From Sedimenticola_A sp040506425 (GTDB taxonomy: Bacteria; Pseudomonadota; Gammaproteobacteria; Chromatiales; Chromatiaceae): DNA of 64,000 bases. The DNA lies in assembly GCA_965224515.1 (NCBI GenBank), contig OZ245051.1:1550001-1614000 (forward strand), given 5' to 3'. Position numbers and translations under genes: made by a program. Positions 53,421 to 62,000 of the stretch are shown here, piece after piece. The notes under the pieces were generated by a model. It did no database searches. It was not told where the DNA came from and was given only the letters and a program-made list of their open reading frames with translations. Position 1 is the stretch's first letter. The number at the start of each line of letters is the position of its first letter.

Positions 53421-54131
53421 TCACTGCGGCATGCTGTCGATTAACTCCAGCAGTTCCGACATATCTTTCACCTCAGCATCAGGTTGGGCGGTGTGCTGCC
53501 AATCAACTCCTGTCCGGTTCATCCATATCGCCCTGATGCCCGCTCTGCGGGCGCCCTCGATATCAGTTGCCGGCTCATCCCCCACGTGAACCATCTCCCG
53601 GGAGGAGACCCCGGATCGCTTGCAGGCGATCTCGAACATGCGCGGGTCAGGCTTGGCCGCTCCAGCCTCTTCGGCTGAGACAGAGAAGTCGAACAGGTGG
53701 TCGATCCCCAGGCGCTTGATGCTCGCGTTGCCGTTGGTCAGTGCGCCGAGAAGAAAGCCGCGCTCTCTCAGATTCTCCAGGGCGGGAATAACATCATCAA
53801 ACAGGGTGATTTGGTGGCGGGCTTCGATGAACACGTCGAAGGCGGGCTCCACCAGGGAATCATCATAGCCGGTCAGCTGTGCCAGCTGGCGCAGAGACTC
53901 TTTACGCAGGCGGGTCATATCGTGTTGCAGCTCGGGGCGCTCTTCGGCCAGTGCATGACGCATGAGATGCAGAGATTCCCAATCGTAGGCCTCGCCGATC
54001 CTGGGATAGTTGCTGGCGAGCCAGTCATAAACAATCTGCTCGGCGGCAATAAGAACCGGGCGGTTGTCCCACAGGGTATCATCCAGGTCGAAGCTGATTG
54101 CGCGGATCTGTTGTTGGATTGAATTACTCAT
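53421..54131 (-). CDS. HAD-family hydrolase (YigB/YjjG-like)
   Basis: 236 residues. Motif I is ISFDLDDTLWDN, motif II LGALTNGNAS, motif III lysine AAKPDPRMF and motif IV VHVGDEPATDIEGARRAG. The helical cap after motif I is of the C1 type found in FMN or nucleotide phosphatases such as YigB. Substrate unknown. It converges with cysC, leaving 11 bases between the stops. Confidence 0.9.
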   Translation of the reverse strand: MSNSIQQQIRAISFDLDDTLWDNRPVLIAAEQIVYDWLASNYPRIGEAYDWESLHLMRHALAEERPELQHDMTRLRKESLRQLAQLTGYDDSLVEPAFDVFIEARHQITLFDDVIPALENLRERGFLLGALTNGNASIKRLGIDHLFDFSVSAEEAGAAKPDPRMFEIACKRSGVSSREMVHVGDEPATDIEGARRAGIRAIWMNRTGVDWQHTAQPDAEVKDMSELLELIDSMPQ

Positions 54132-54219
54132 AACTGCTGTAATTTACAGGATAGCCTCAAAAAGATCTCTCAAGTGCGCTATCATCCCGGCCTCATACTC
54201 TTTTGACCCTCCCTAAGCG

Positions 54220-55131
54220 ATGAAATACGACAACATACTTCAAACAGTAGGCAACACGCCGATCATACGCCTTAATAAAGTGACCGATATATTGGCGCGT
54301 GAACTCTGGGTCAAGGTGGAGAGCTTCAATCCGGCAGGATCAGTCAAAGACCGCCCGGCACTTAATATGGTCGAAGAGGCCGAGCGGCGAGGCCTGATCA
54401 AGCCCGGTGATGTGATCATCGAGCCCACGTCCGGCAATACCGGTATCGGCATTGCCATGGTGGCGGCAGTCAAGGGCTATCCGGCGGTCATGGTCATGGC
54501 CGAAGACATGAGCGATGAGCGCAAAAAAATACTCCGGGCATATGGTGCGGAACTGGTGCTTACGCCGGCAGAGAAGGGCACCAAGGGGGCGATTGAAGAA
54601 GCGAAGCGCCTGGCCAAGGAGAAGGGGTGGTTCTTTGTCGGGCAGCACTTCAACCCTGATAACCCCGGTGCTCACAAGCAGACTGCCCAGGAGATACTGG
54701 CGGACTTCGGGGATGAACTTGATGGACTTGTATGTACTACAGGGACAGGCGGAACCATCTCTGGACTGGGTCGCAACCTGCGTGAGAGCAACCCTGGGCT
54801 GCAGGTGATCGCCACCGAACCGGCAGACTCCCCCATACTGACCCAGGGGATCGCCAAAAAGCACAAGATCATGGGAACCGCACCGGGTTTCATTCCTGAA
54901 ATCCTCGATATGGAGGTCTGGGACGAGGTGGTACAGATCACCACTGAAGAGGCCTATGAGACTACACGCTTTCTTGCCCGGGAAGAGGGTATTTTTACAG
55001 GTATCTCCTCGGGTGCCGCGGTTGCCGGGATGATCAAGGTGGCCAGGCGCGAGGCGTTTCGGGACAAAGTGCTGCTGGCTATATTGCCAGATACCGGTGA
55101 GCGCTATCTCAGTACAGACGTTTGGGACTGA
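54220..55131 (+). CDS. cysM: Cysteine synthase B (O-acetylserine sulfhydrylase)
   Basis: 303 residues. The PLP lysine is in NPAGSVKDRPALNM (about residue 45), EPTSGNTGIGIAMVAAVKGY binds the cofactor phosphate side, and TGTGGTISGLGRNL and GISSGAAVAGMIK follow. CysM uses sulfide or thiosulfate with O-acetylserine. The short length and EAERRGLIKPGD fit CysM rather than CysK. It starts 88 bases from the divergent HAD gene. Confidence 0.95.
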   Translation: MKYDNILQTVGNTPIIRLNKVTDILARELWVKVESFNPAGSVKDRPALNMVEEAERRGLIKPGDVIIEPTSGNTGIGIAMVAAVKGYPAVMVMAEDMSDERKKILRAYGAELVLTPAEKGTKGAIEEAKRLAKEKGWFFVGQHFNPDNPGAHKQTAQEILADFGDELDGLVCTTGTGGTISGLGRNLRESNPGLQVIATEPADSPILTQGIAKKHKIMGTAPGFIPEILDMEVWDEVVQITTEEAYETTRFLAREEGIFTGISSGAAVAGMIKVARREAFRDKVLLAILPDTGERYLSTDVWD

Positions 55132-55204
55132 TTGATACGGACAGGCTACGCCGCTTTTGCCCTCTATCGAGGTGAAAAACAGGGCGCCGTGCTAAAGTAA
55201 CCGG

Positions 55205-55435
55205 ATGGCCAACGGAGAAGCGGGGTTGACGGTAAGCATGAGTGAGTTGAAAAACAGATGTCTTGTCTGCGATCAGAGTTCCGATCAGGCACCTTTGGTG
55301 GCCCTTGAATACCAGGGTACCCAATACTGGATCTGTTCCCAGCACCTGCCTATTCTGATCCATAAACCAGAGCAGCTGATTGGGAAACTCCAGGGGATAG
55401 AGAATCTTGTCCCAATGGAATCATCAGAGAGTTGA
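55205..55435 (+). CDS. Small cysteine-containing protein of unknown function
   Basis: 76 residues from ATG 55205, or 65 from ATG 55238 (MSELKNRC). CLVCDQSSDQAP has a CxxC, and WICSQHLPILIH carries a further Cys and His, so a CxxC...CxxH zinc site is plausible. No membrane segment. It precedes arfB; similar small proteins occur near rRNA or translation genes, but I do not recognise a family. Confidence 0.6.
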   Translation: MANGEAGLTVSMSELKNRCLVCDQSSDQAPLVALEYQGTQYWICSQHLPILIHKPEQLIGKLQGIENLVPMESSES

Positions 55436-55477
55436 TCCTTTCGGGTGTGACTCTATTTCATAAGACCGGCTATTGAC

Positions 55478-55891
55478 GTGCTGCAGATCTCCAACAACGT
55501 ACGACTTCCAGATGACGAGATAGAACTGTCAGCCATCCGTGCTCAGGGGGCGGGTGGTCAGAACGTCAATAAAGTCTCTTCGGCCGTGCATCTTCGGTTC
55601 GATATCACCGCCTCATCACTCCCCGAGTTTTACAAACATCGCCTCCTGTTGCTGAAAGACAGCCGTATCACCAAAGAGGGTGTGGTTGTCATCAAGGCCC
55701 AGCGTTTTCGTACCCAGGAGAAGAACCGGGACGACGCCCTGAATCGATTGCGTGAACTGATCAGGGGGGTCGCCGCAACCCAGAAGAAGCGGATTGCAAC
55801 AAAGCCCAGCCAAGCATCAAAGAAAAGAAGGATGGACAGCAAGACCAAGCATGGTCAGCGCAAGGCGCTGCGAAAGAAGGTGGACTATTAA
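55478..55891 (+). CDS. arfB: Alternative ribosome-rescue factor ArfB (YaeJ), release-factor-like peptidyl-tRNA hydrolase
   Basis: 137 residues, the family length. The catalytic GGQ is in RAQGAGGQNVNKVSSAVHLRFD, and the C-terminal tail is strongly basic (KKRRMDSKTKHGQRKALRKK), as needed to sit in the empty mRNA channel. It frees ribosomes stalled on non-stop mRNA. The start is GTG at 55478. The next gene begins at the last base of the stop. Confidence 0.95.
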   Translation: MLQISNNVRLPDDEIELSAIRAQGAGGQNVNKVSSAVHLRFDITASSLPEFYKHRLLLLKDSRITKEGVVVIKAQRFRTQEKNRDDALNRLRELIRGVAATQKKRIATKPSQASKKRRMDSKTKHGQRKALRKKVDY

Positions 55892-56322
55892 TGAGCAACT
55901 CACTTCGGCTCTTCTTGCTGCTGATGTTCATTGCCGGTACGGCAGTTGCTGGAATATACAAGTGGGTGGATGAAAATGGAAAGACCCACTTTGGCGACAA
56001 GCCGCCACAACAAAGTGGTGCTGAACAGATGGAGTTGCGGCTCAATACCTTCAGTGGCTACCAGGTCAGGGAGCGGGATGATGGTATAGCGACCGGTGGC
56101 AAGGTGGTTATCTACAGCACAACCTGGTGCGGCGTCTGTGAGAGAGCCAAGGACTACTTCAAAGCCAACAATATCCCGTACAAAGAGTACGACGTTGAGA
56201 AAAGCGAAAAGGGAAAACGGGACTTCAAACGTATGAAGGGGCGTGGAGTGCCGGTGATACTGGTTGGCAGCAAGCGTATGGATGGATTCTCGGAAGCAAA
56301 ATTCAAGGCGATCTATCAGTAG
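55891..56322 (+). CDS. Secreted DUF4124-glutaredoxin protein
   Basis: 143 residues. A signal peptide (SLRLFLLLMFIAGTAVAG) is followed by DUF4124 (IYKWVDENGKTHFGDKPP) and a glutaredoxin fold (VVIYSTTWCGVCERAKDYF, RGVPVILVGSKRMDGFS). The redox motif is CGVC. It probably acts on thiols in the periplasm. Start and previous stop share one base, so it is coupled to arfB. Confidence 0.9.
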   Translation: MSNSLRLFLLLMFIAGTAVAGIYKWVDENGKTHFGDKPPQQSGAEQMELRLNTFSGYQVRERDDGIATGGKVVIYSTTWCGVCERAKDYFKANNIPYKEYDVEKSEKGKRDFKRMKGRGVPVILVGSKRMDGFSEAKFKAIYQ

Positions 56323-56324
56323 CA

Positions 56325-56361
56325 TTCAGGATGGGTCGATTCAGACTCAACCCATCCTGAA
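56325..56361. terminator. 12-base-pair perfect inverted repeat between convergent genes
   Basis: TTCAGGATGGGT (56325-56336) and ACCCATCCTGAA (56350-56361) enclose a 13-base loop. It lies between the stops of the glutaredoxin gene and the helicase gene, where a bidirectional terminator is expected, but no T run flanks it on either strand. Confidence 0.55.
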
Positions 56362-56367
56362 GTCGTA

Positions 56368-58143
56368 TCAGCTCTCAGCCGGTTTGCTTTTTTTCCGCTT
56401 CGGCTTGTTCTTGCCCTTGCTCTTGGGTTTTCTCTTTTTCGGCTTTTCCGCTTCCTGCTCGTTGAGTCGCGAAATATTGAGTTTCTGACCGCAGACCCAG
56501 GTCTTTTTCAGGTCCTGGAAGACATCCTTTGGCATGCCCTCGGGCAGGTCGATGAGGCTGTGGTCATCCTGGATTTTGATGTGTCCGATATACTGGCTCT
56601 CAAGCCCCGCTTCGTTGGCGATGGCGCCGACGATATTGCCGGGTTTTACATCGTGGTTATGACCCACTTCAATACGAAAACGCTCCATACCCTCCTCGGG
56701 TGGGCTTTCCGGTTTCCGCTTGGTGCGCTCTTTTTTTCTATCGCGCCTCTCGTCGTATTTGCGCTCGGATCTTTCGGGGCGGCTGGCTCTTTCCGGCCTG
56801 CTGGCCCTGACCGGTTTATTGGATAGCAGCATGGGTTGATCGCCCTGCACCAGTTTTGCCAGTGCGGCAGCGATCTCCAGGGCGGAGATATTATGCTCCT
56901 GCTGGTACTGTTCCATCATCTGGTAGAAGAAGCCGAGCTCTTCCGTGGCCAGGGTATCGGTTATCTGGTCCTTGAAGCGTGTAATGCGCTTGTCGTTGAT
57001 GATCTCTGTGGAGGGGAGCTCCATCAACTCGATCTTCTTGCGGGTCGCCTTTTCGATAGCATTCAACAGGCGACGTTCCCTGGGGGCGACAAACAGAATC
57101 GCGTCACCGCTACGCCCGGCACGCCCGGTGCGTCCAATGCGATGGACATAGGATTCGGTGTCATTGGGAATGTCGTAGTTGATGACGTGACTGATGCGCT
57201 GCACATCCAGACCACGGGCTGCCACGTCGGTGGCAACCAGTATGTCGAGCTTGCTGCTTTTGAGCTTTTCGACGGTCCGCTCGCGATCCTTCTGTGCAAT
57301 GTCGCCGTTGAGCGGTGCAGTGGCATATCCACGAGCCGAGAGTTTCTCTGCCAGCTCGATGGTGGCTGTCTTGGTGCGTACAAAAACGATAATGCCGTCA
57401 AAGGGTTCAGCTTCAAGGATGCGGGTCAGTGCGTCCAGCTTGTGCAGACCGCTGACCAGCCAGTAGCGCTGACGAATGGTGTCGGCGGTGGTGGTCTTGA
57501 CCTTGATGGTGATCTCTTTGGGGCTGTTCAGATGCTTCTGGGCGATACGGCGTATCACGCTGGGCATGGTGGCGGAGAAGAGGGCGATCTGCCTCTGGTC
57601 CGGGGTCTGCTCCAGGATCCACTCGACATCGTCGATAAAGCCCATGCGCAGCATCTCATCAGCCTCGTCCAGCACCAGGGTGCTGAGATTGCCCAGCCTC
57701 AGAGAGCCTTTGCGCATGTGATCCATCACGCGCCCGGGAGTACCCACAACCACGTGCACGCCTCTCTGCAGGGGGCGAAGCTGAACGCGGTAGTCCTGGC
57801 CGCCGTAGATCGGCAGTACATGAAACCCTTTCATATGGGCCGCATAGCGCTGGAATGCCTCGGCCACCTGGATGGCGAGTTCCCGGGTTGGGGCCAGTAC
57901 AAGCACCTGTGGATCTTTTTTACTGAGATCGATGCGGGAGAGCAGGGGCAGGGCGAAGGCAGCGGTCTTGCCTGTACCTGTCTGCGCCTGACCGACGAGG
58001 TCATTGCCGCTCAGAATATGAGGGATGGTTTGGGCCTGGATAGGTGAGGGGGTTTCATAACCCACATCATCAAGGACTTTGAGCACGGGCTCAGTAAGCG
58101 CCAGGTCACGAAAACCGGGAGCGGAGGTGTCAGCAGTGGACAT
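56368..58143 (-). CDS. deaD: ATP-dependent RNA helicase, DeaD/CsdA type
   Basis: 591 residues. The DEAD-box motifs run in order: GFRDLALTEPV (Q motif), AQTGTGKTAAF (I), PTRELAIQ (Ia), VLDEADEML (II), LFSATMP (III), and HRIGRTGRAG (VI). After the core a DbpA-like RNA-binding domain (FRIEVGHNHDVKPGNIVGAI) and a lysine-rich tail (KKRKPKSKGKNKPKRKKSK) follow. It unwinds RNA in ribosome assembly and at low temperature. Confidence 0.95.
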   Translation of the reverse strand: MSTADTSAPGFRDLALTEPVLKVLDDVGYETPSPIQAQTIPHILSGNDLVGQAQTGTGKTAAFALPLLSRIDLSKKDPQVLVLAPTRELAIQVAEAFQRYAAHMKGFHVLPIYGGQDYRVQLRPLQRGVHVVVGTPGRVMDHMRKGSLRLGNLSTLVLDEADEMLRMGFIDDVEWILEQTPDQRQIALFSATMPSVIRRIAQKHLNSPKEITIKVKTTTADTIRQRYWLVSGLHKLDALTRILEAEPFDGIIVFVRTKTATIELAEKLSARGYATAPLNGDIAQKDRERTVEKLKSSKLDILVATDVAARGLDVQRISHVINYDIPNDTESYVHRIGRTGRAGRSGDAILFVAPRERRLLNAIEKATRKKIELMELPSTEIINDKRITRFKDQITDTLATEELGFFYQMMEQYQQEHNISALEIAAALAKLVQGDQPMLLSNKPVRASRPERASRPERSERKYDERRDRKKERTKRKPESPPEEGMERFRIEVGHNHDVKPGNIVGAIANEAGLESQYIGHIKIQDDHSLIDLPEGMPKDVFQDLKKTWVCGQKLNISRLNEQEAEKPKKRKPKSKGKNKPKRKKSKPAES

Positions 58144-58333
58144 TAAACGGGTTCCTTGCGGATAAGCAGGGCCAGGCCCTGATGTAACGGTTCAGCCGGG
58201 GTCTACAGCTCGAAAGCGGTTGGGATATCGGTCTGATAGAGAGTGAGTATAGGCCACTCTCCAGAGTAGGGGCGGGGATGTTACAGGGTTTTTTTTCAAA
58301 AAGATAGTTAAAACAGGAAATTAGCGAACATAA

Positions 58334-58359
58334 GCTCCAGCGCTGACATGCGCTGGAGC
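58334..58359. terminator. 10-base-pair hairpin downstream of the small periplasmic protein gene
   Basis: GCTCCAGCGC (58334-58343) and GCGCTGGAGC (58350-58359) form a perfect stem with a six-base loop, 18 bases beyond the stop of the - strand gene. Read in that direction no long T run follows directly; a T-rich stretch appears about 30 bases on. Probably ends that transcript. Confidence 0.5.
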
Positions 58360-58376
58360 CATGTATGGGGATTCGC

Positions 58377-58856
58377 TTACCGCTGTGGGGGCTGCGGACG
58401 CTTGATTCCGGCGGCATCCATGCAGCTGCTCATCTCTGCATGAGTGGCGCTGGATTCGAGGCACCCTTTTGCCGCATTGGTATTCTTGATCGATGTGCTG
58501 AGATCGGCCAGGATCCTCTCCCTCAGCTTGGGGCTCCAGGTCAGCTTCGGTGCCTGTGGGGGCGGTGTCTTGTGCCCCGGTACGTTGGCTGGTTTTGCCG
58601 CACCGCCCATAACCTTCTGCTGGTACGACATCATGATCGCCACGCATCCGTTGAGATCATCTGAGTTCTTGCTGGCGCCTACACAGGCCTGGGTCTCCTC
58701 CATGGCGGGCAGGGATTCGCTCATCGCCGGCAGCATCCTGGCCTTCACCTGGGCAAAAACTTTGGGGTCCTGGGTGGGGTCCTGGGTGGGGTCCTGTTGT
58801 GGGGCAGCCATGGCGATGGCTGGTGCCAGAAGAAGGGCGGTGGTAACAAACTTCAT
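58377..58856 (-). CDS. Small predicted periplasmic protein of unknown function
   Basis: 159 residues. A signal peptide (MKFVTTALLLAPAIAMAA) is followed by a repeated TQDP segment (DPTQDPTQDPKV). Four cysteines stand at spaced sites (ETQACVG, LNGCVAIM, AKGCLES, MSSCMDAA), suggesting two disulfides between helices. The rest is helical and charged, with a proline-rich C-terminus. I do not recognise the family. It is transcribed alone toward deaD. Confidence 0.75.
   Translation of the reverse strand: MKFVTTALLLAPAIAMAAPQQDPTQDPTQDPKVFAQVKARMLPAMSESLPAMEETQACVGASKNSDDLNGCVAIMMSYQQKVMGGAAKPANVPGHKTPPPQAPKLTWSPKLRERILADLSTSIKNTNAAKGCLESSATHAEMSSCMDAAGIKRPQPPQR
58774..58797. repeat. 12-base tandem repeat encoding TQDP units
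   Basis: GGGGTCCTGGGT is repeated in tandem, twice in full plus a partial third copy, in the gene for the small periplasmic protein. It encodes the DPTQ run right after the signal peptide. Copy number can change by slippage without shifting the frame. Confidence 0.8.
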
Positions 58857-58936
58857 ATAACTCTCCGGATGGTGATCTTATCGTTCAGTCTACAGACAGA
58901 ATGACCTATGACAAGTTCATTTCGCTGGGGCGCCTA

Positions 58937-58962
58937 TCGCCCAGGGGACTGGGCTCCTACAG
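58937..58962. repeat. REP-like repeat, copy 1
   Basis: A 26-base unit starting TCGCCCAGGGGACTGG and ending CTCCTACAG. It is identical to copies at 59047-59072 and 61725-61750. Its core CCCAGGGGACTGGG is an imperfect palindrome, as in bacterial REP elements. Confidence 0.85.
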
Positions 58963-58988
58963 AGGGAAGAGGGTGGTGAGATGCTTTT

Positions 58989-59016
58989 TGTAGGAGCCGT
59001 GTCCCCACGGCGATAG
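58989..59016. repeat. REP-like repeat, inverted variant
   Basis: The stretch TGTAGGAGCCGTGTCCCCAC then GGCGATA is a diverged reverse-complement copy of the same repeat, placed between the two direct copies. The opposed arrangement (direct, inverted, direct) resembles a bacterial interspersed mosaic element. Confidence 0.7.
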
Positions 59017-59046
59017 CACAGAGGTTGATTGATCGTTCAGCGCCTG

Positions 59047-59072
59047 TCGCCCAGGGGACTGGGCTCCTACAG
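59047..59072. repeat. REP-like repeat, copy 2
   Basis: Identical to copy 1 over 26 bases and in the same orientation. It ends seven bases before the uvrA stop codon (59079-59081 on the - strand), so it lies in the transcript's 3' end. Confidence 0.85.
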
Positions 59073-59078
59073 GGGGCG

Positions 59079-62000
59079 TCAACTATTCAGGAACTGCGCC
59101 AGCGCTTTACCGGTCTGGGACCGCCTGGTGGCCCTGGCAATTTTTTCCGGTCGGCCCTCGGCCACAACCTGTCCGCCTGCGGCACCCCCTTCCGGGCCCA
59201 TGTCGATGATCCAGTCAGCCTCGGCGATGACATCCAGGTTGTGCTCGATCACCACCACCGAGTGCCCGCTCTCAACCAGGCGGTGGAGCACGCGTATCAG
59301 TTTCTCCACGTCGGCCATGTGCAGTCCCACGGTGGGTTCGTCCAGCACGTAGAGGGTGGTGGCGGGTTTGCGTCGCATGCTGGGTTTCGCCTTGGCCAGT
59401 TCGGTCACCAGCTTGATGCGCTGGGCCTCCCCGCCTGAAAGGGTGGGACTCTGCTGACCCAGGGTGATGTAACCCAGGCCCACATCCTGCAGCAGGGTGA
59501 GGGCGTGGTGTATGGCGGGGTGGGCCTCAAAGTACTCCACCGCCTCGTCGACACTCATGTTGAGTACGTCGCCGATGCTCTTGTCCTTGTAGTGAATGGA
59601 GAGAGTCTCCGGGTTGAAGCGCTTGCCGCCGCAGGCGTCGCAGACCATCTTTACATCGGGCAGAAAGCTCATCTCCACCTTCTTCACCCCCTGGCCGTCG
59701 CAGGCGTCGCAGCGCCCGCTCTTGGTGTTGAAGGAGAAGCGCCCGGCGTCCCAGCCGTGGATGCGGGCCTCGCCGGTGGCGGCGAAGAGCTTGCGGATCT
59801 GGTCCCAGAAACCGATGTAGGTGGCGGGGCAGGAGCGGGGTGTCTTGCCGATGGGTGTCTGATCCACCTCCAGTACCCGTTCCAGCGGTTCGCTTCCTTT
59901 CAGGGCGCTGCAGCCGTGTAGTTTGTGCTTGGGTTTTCTGCCCCTGGTCCGTTTGTGCTCCATGAGGTGCCTGAGATTGGAGGCGAGCACCTCCCGGATC
60001 AGGGTGCTCTTGCCTGAGCCCGATACACCGGTAACACAGACCAGTCTGTCCAGGGGGATCTCAATGTCCAGGCCATCCAGGTTGTTCAGCCGGGCGTTTT
60101 TGATCGCCAGGCAGTGGTCGGCCCTGATCGGGCGTCGCGGCATCAGCGGGTGCTGCAGGGGTTCGGCCAGGAAACGGCCGGTGAGAGAGTCGGGGTTCTG
60201 CATCAGGGCCTCTATATCGCCCTCTGCCACCACCTGCCCCCCACGAACACCGGCGCCGGGTCCGATATCCACCAGGTGCCCGGCACGGCGGATGGTCTCC
60301 TCATCATGCTCCACCACCACCACGGTATTGCCCTTGCTCTCCAGCTTGGCCAGGGTGTCCAGAAGCATCTTGTTATCCCGGGGGTGCAGGCCGATGGTGG
60401 GCTCGTCCAGAATGTAGCAGACCCCCTGCAGGTTGGAGCCCAGTTGGGCAGCAAGACGTATGCGCTGCGCCTCGCCACCTGAAAGGGTGGGCGCGGCGCG
60501 GTCCAGGGTGAGATAACCCAGTCCCACCTCCCCCAGGAATGCGAGCCTGTTGCCGATCTCGCTCAGCAGGTCCCGGCCGATGGCCTGTTCGCGGCCCGAG
60601 AGTTTCAGCTGTTGAAACACATCGGCCGCCTCGTCCACGCTGCAGGCAGCGTAATCCGCTATGGACCAGTCCTGGAAGAAGATGGCCAGGGCCTCGGGCC
60701 GCAGCCGGGTGCCCTCGCAGCTGTGGCACAGCTGCGTACCCTCTTCGTCCGGGGCCAGCCACTGCTCCTCCTCGCCACTCTGCTCTTCGTCGAAATCGCT
60801 GAGCACCGCACCGGTGCCGAAGCAGTCGGGGCACCAGCCGTGCTTCGAGTTGTAGGAGAAGAGGCGCGGGTCAGGCTCCTCGAAGCCGGTGCCGCAGTCC
60901 GGACAGGTACGCTGGGTGGAGAAGCTGCGCTCCTCACCGTGCCACCCCTCACCGCTGCCCGAGGGGCTCTCACCCTCCAGGCTGATGATACGTACCACGC
61001 CCTTGCCGTGGTTCAGTGCGCTGGCCAGAAGCTCCTGGAGTTCGTCCTCGGTTTTCGGGCTGACGCTGATCTCGCCCACGGGAAGGTCGATGTTGTGCTC
61101 CCTGTAGCGGTCAAGGACGGGCCAGTCGTGGGTGGGGGCGGGTTCACCGTCCACCCGCAGAAAGGCGTAGCCCTTTCGGTCTGCCCACTTGGCCAGGTCG
61201 TTGTAGATGCCCTTGCGATGAACGATCAGGGGCGCCATCAGTGCAATGCGCCTGCCGCGGTAGCTCTTCAGAATGTGGGCGAAGATCTCTTCCCGGCTCT
61301 GGGGCTGGATCGGCACCTCGCAGTCGGGGCAGTACTGTATGCCGAGCTTCACGAACAGCAGGCGCAGGAAGTGATAGATCTCGGTCATGGTGGCCACGGT
61401 GCTCTTGTGGCCCCCCCGGCTGGTGCGCTGCTCGATGGCCACCGTGGGGGGGATGCTGAATATGGCATCCACGTCCGGCCGCGAGGCGGGCTGTACGAAC
61501 TGGCGCGCATAGGCGTTCAGAGACTCCAGGTAGCGCCGCTGCCCCTCGTTAAAGAGTATGTCGAAGGCGATGGTGCTCTTGCCCGAGCCGGAGACGCCGG
61601 TGATCACCGTGAACTCGTTGCGGGGTATCTCGATGTTGACGTTGCGTAGGTTGTGTTCCCGGGCGTGACGGATTTCGATGCTGTTGTTTGCGGTTGCTGG
61701 CTTTGGTGTGGTTGCGGGTATTGATCGCCCAGGGGACTGGGCTCCTACAGTTATATTGATAGCTGCCAGGTTTTCGGCATAGTCACGCAGGGCCTTGCCG
61801 GTGTGGCTCGCCTGGTGGCTGCTCACCTGCTCCGGTGTGCCCTCGCAGATGATCTCACCACCTGCATCGCCACCTTCCGGGCCCAGGTCGATAAGCCAGT
61901 CGGCAGCGCGGATCACATCCAGGTTGTGTTCGATCACGAGCAGGCTGTGGCCACGCACCAGCAGTCGCTGGAACGCCTGCAACAGGGTGGCGATGTCGTC

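Noticed and set aside
56836..58047. 403-codon open frame on the + strand opposite deaD
   Set aside because: It mirrors the helicase codons (GC-rich antisense frame); composition and lack of motifs mark it as a shadow.
60612..61649. 345-codon open frame antisense to uvrA
   Set aside because: GC-rich shadow frame with repetitive Ala/Gly/Val content and no domain.
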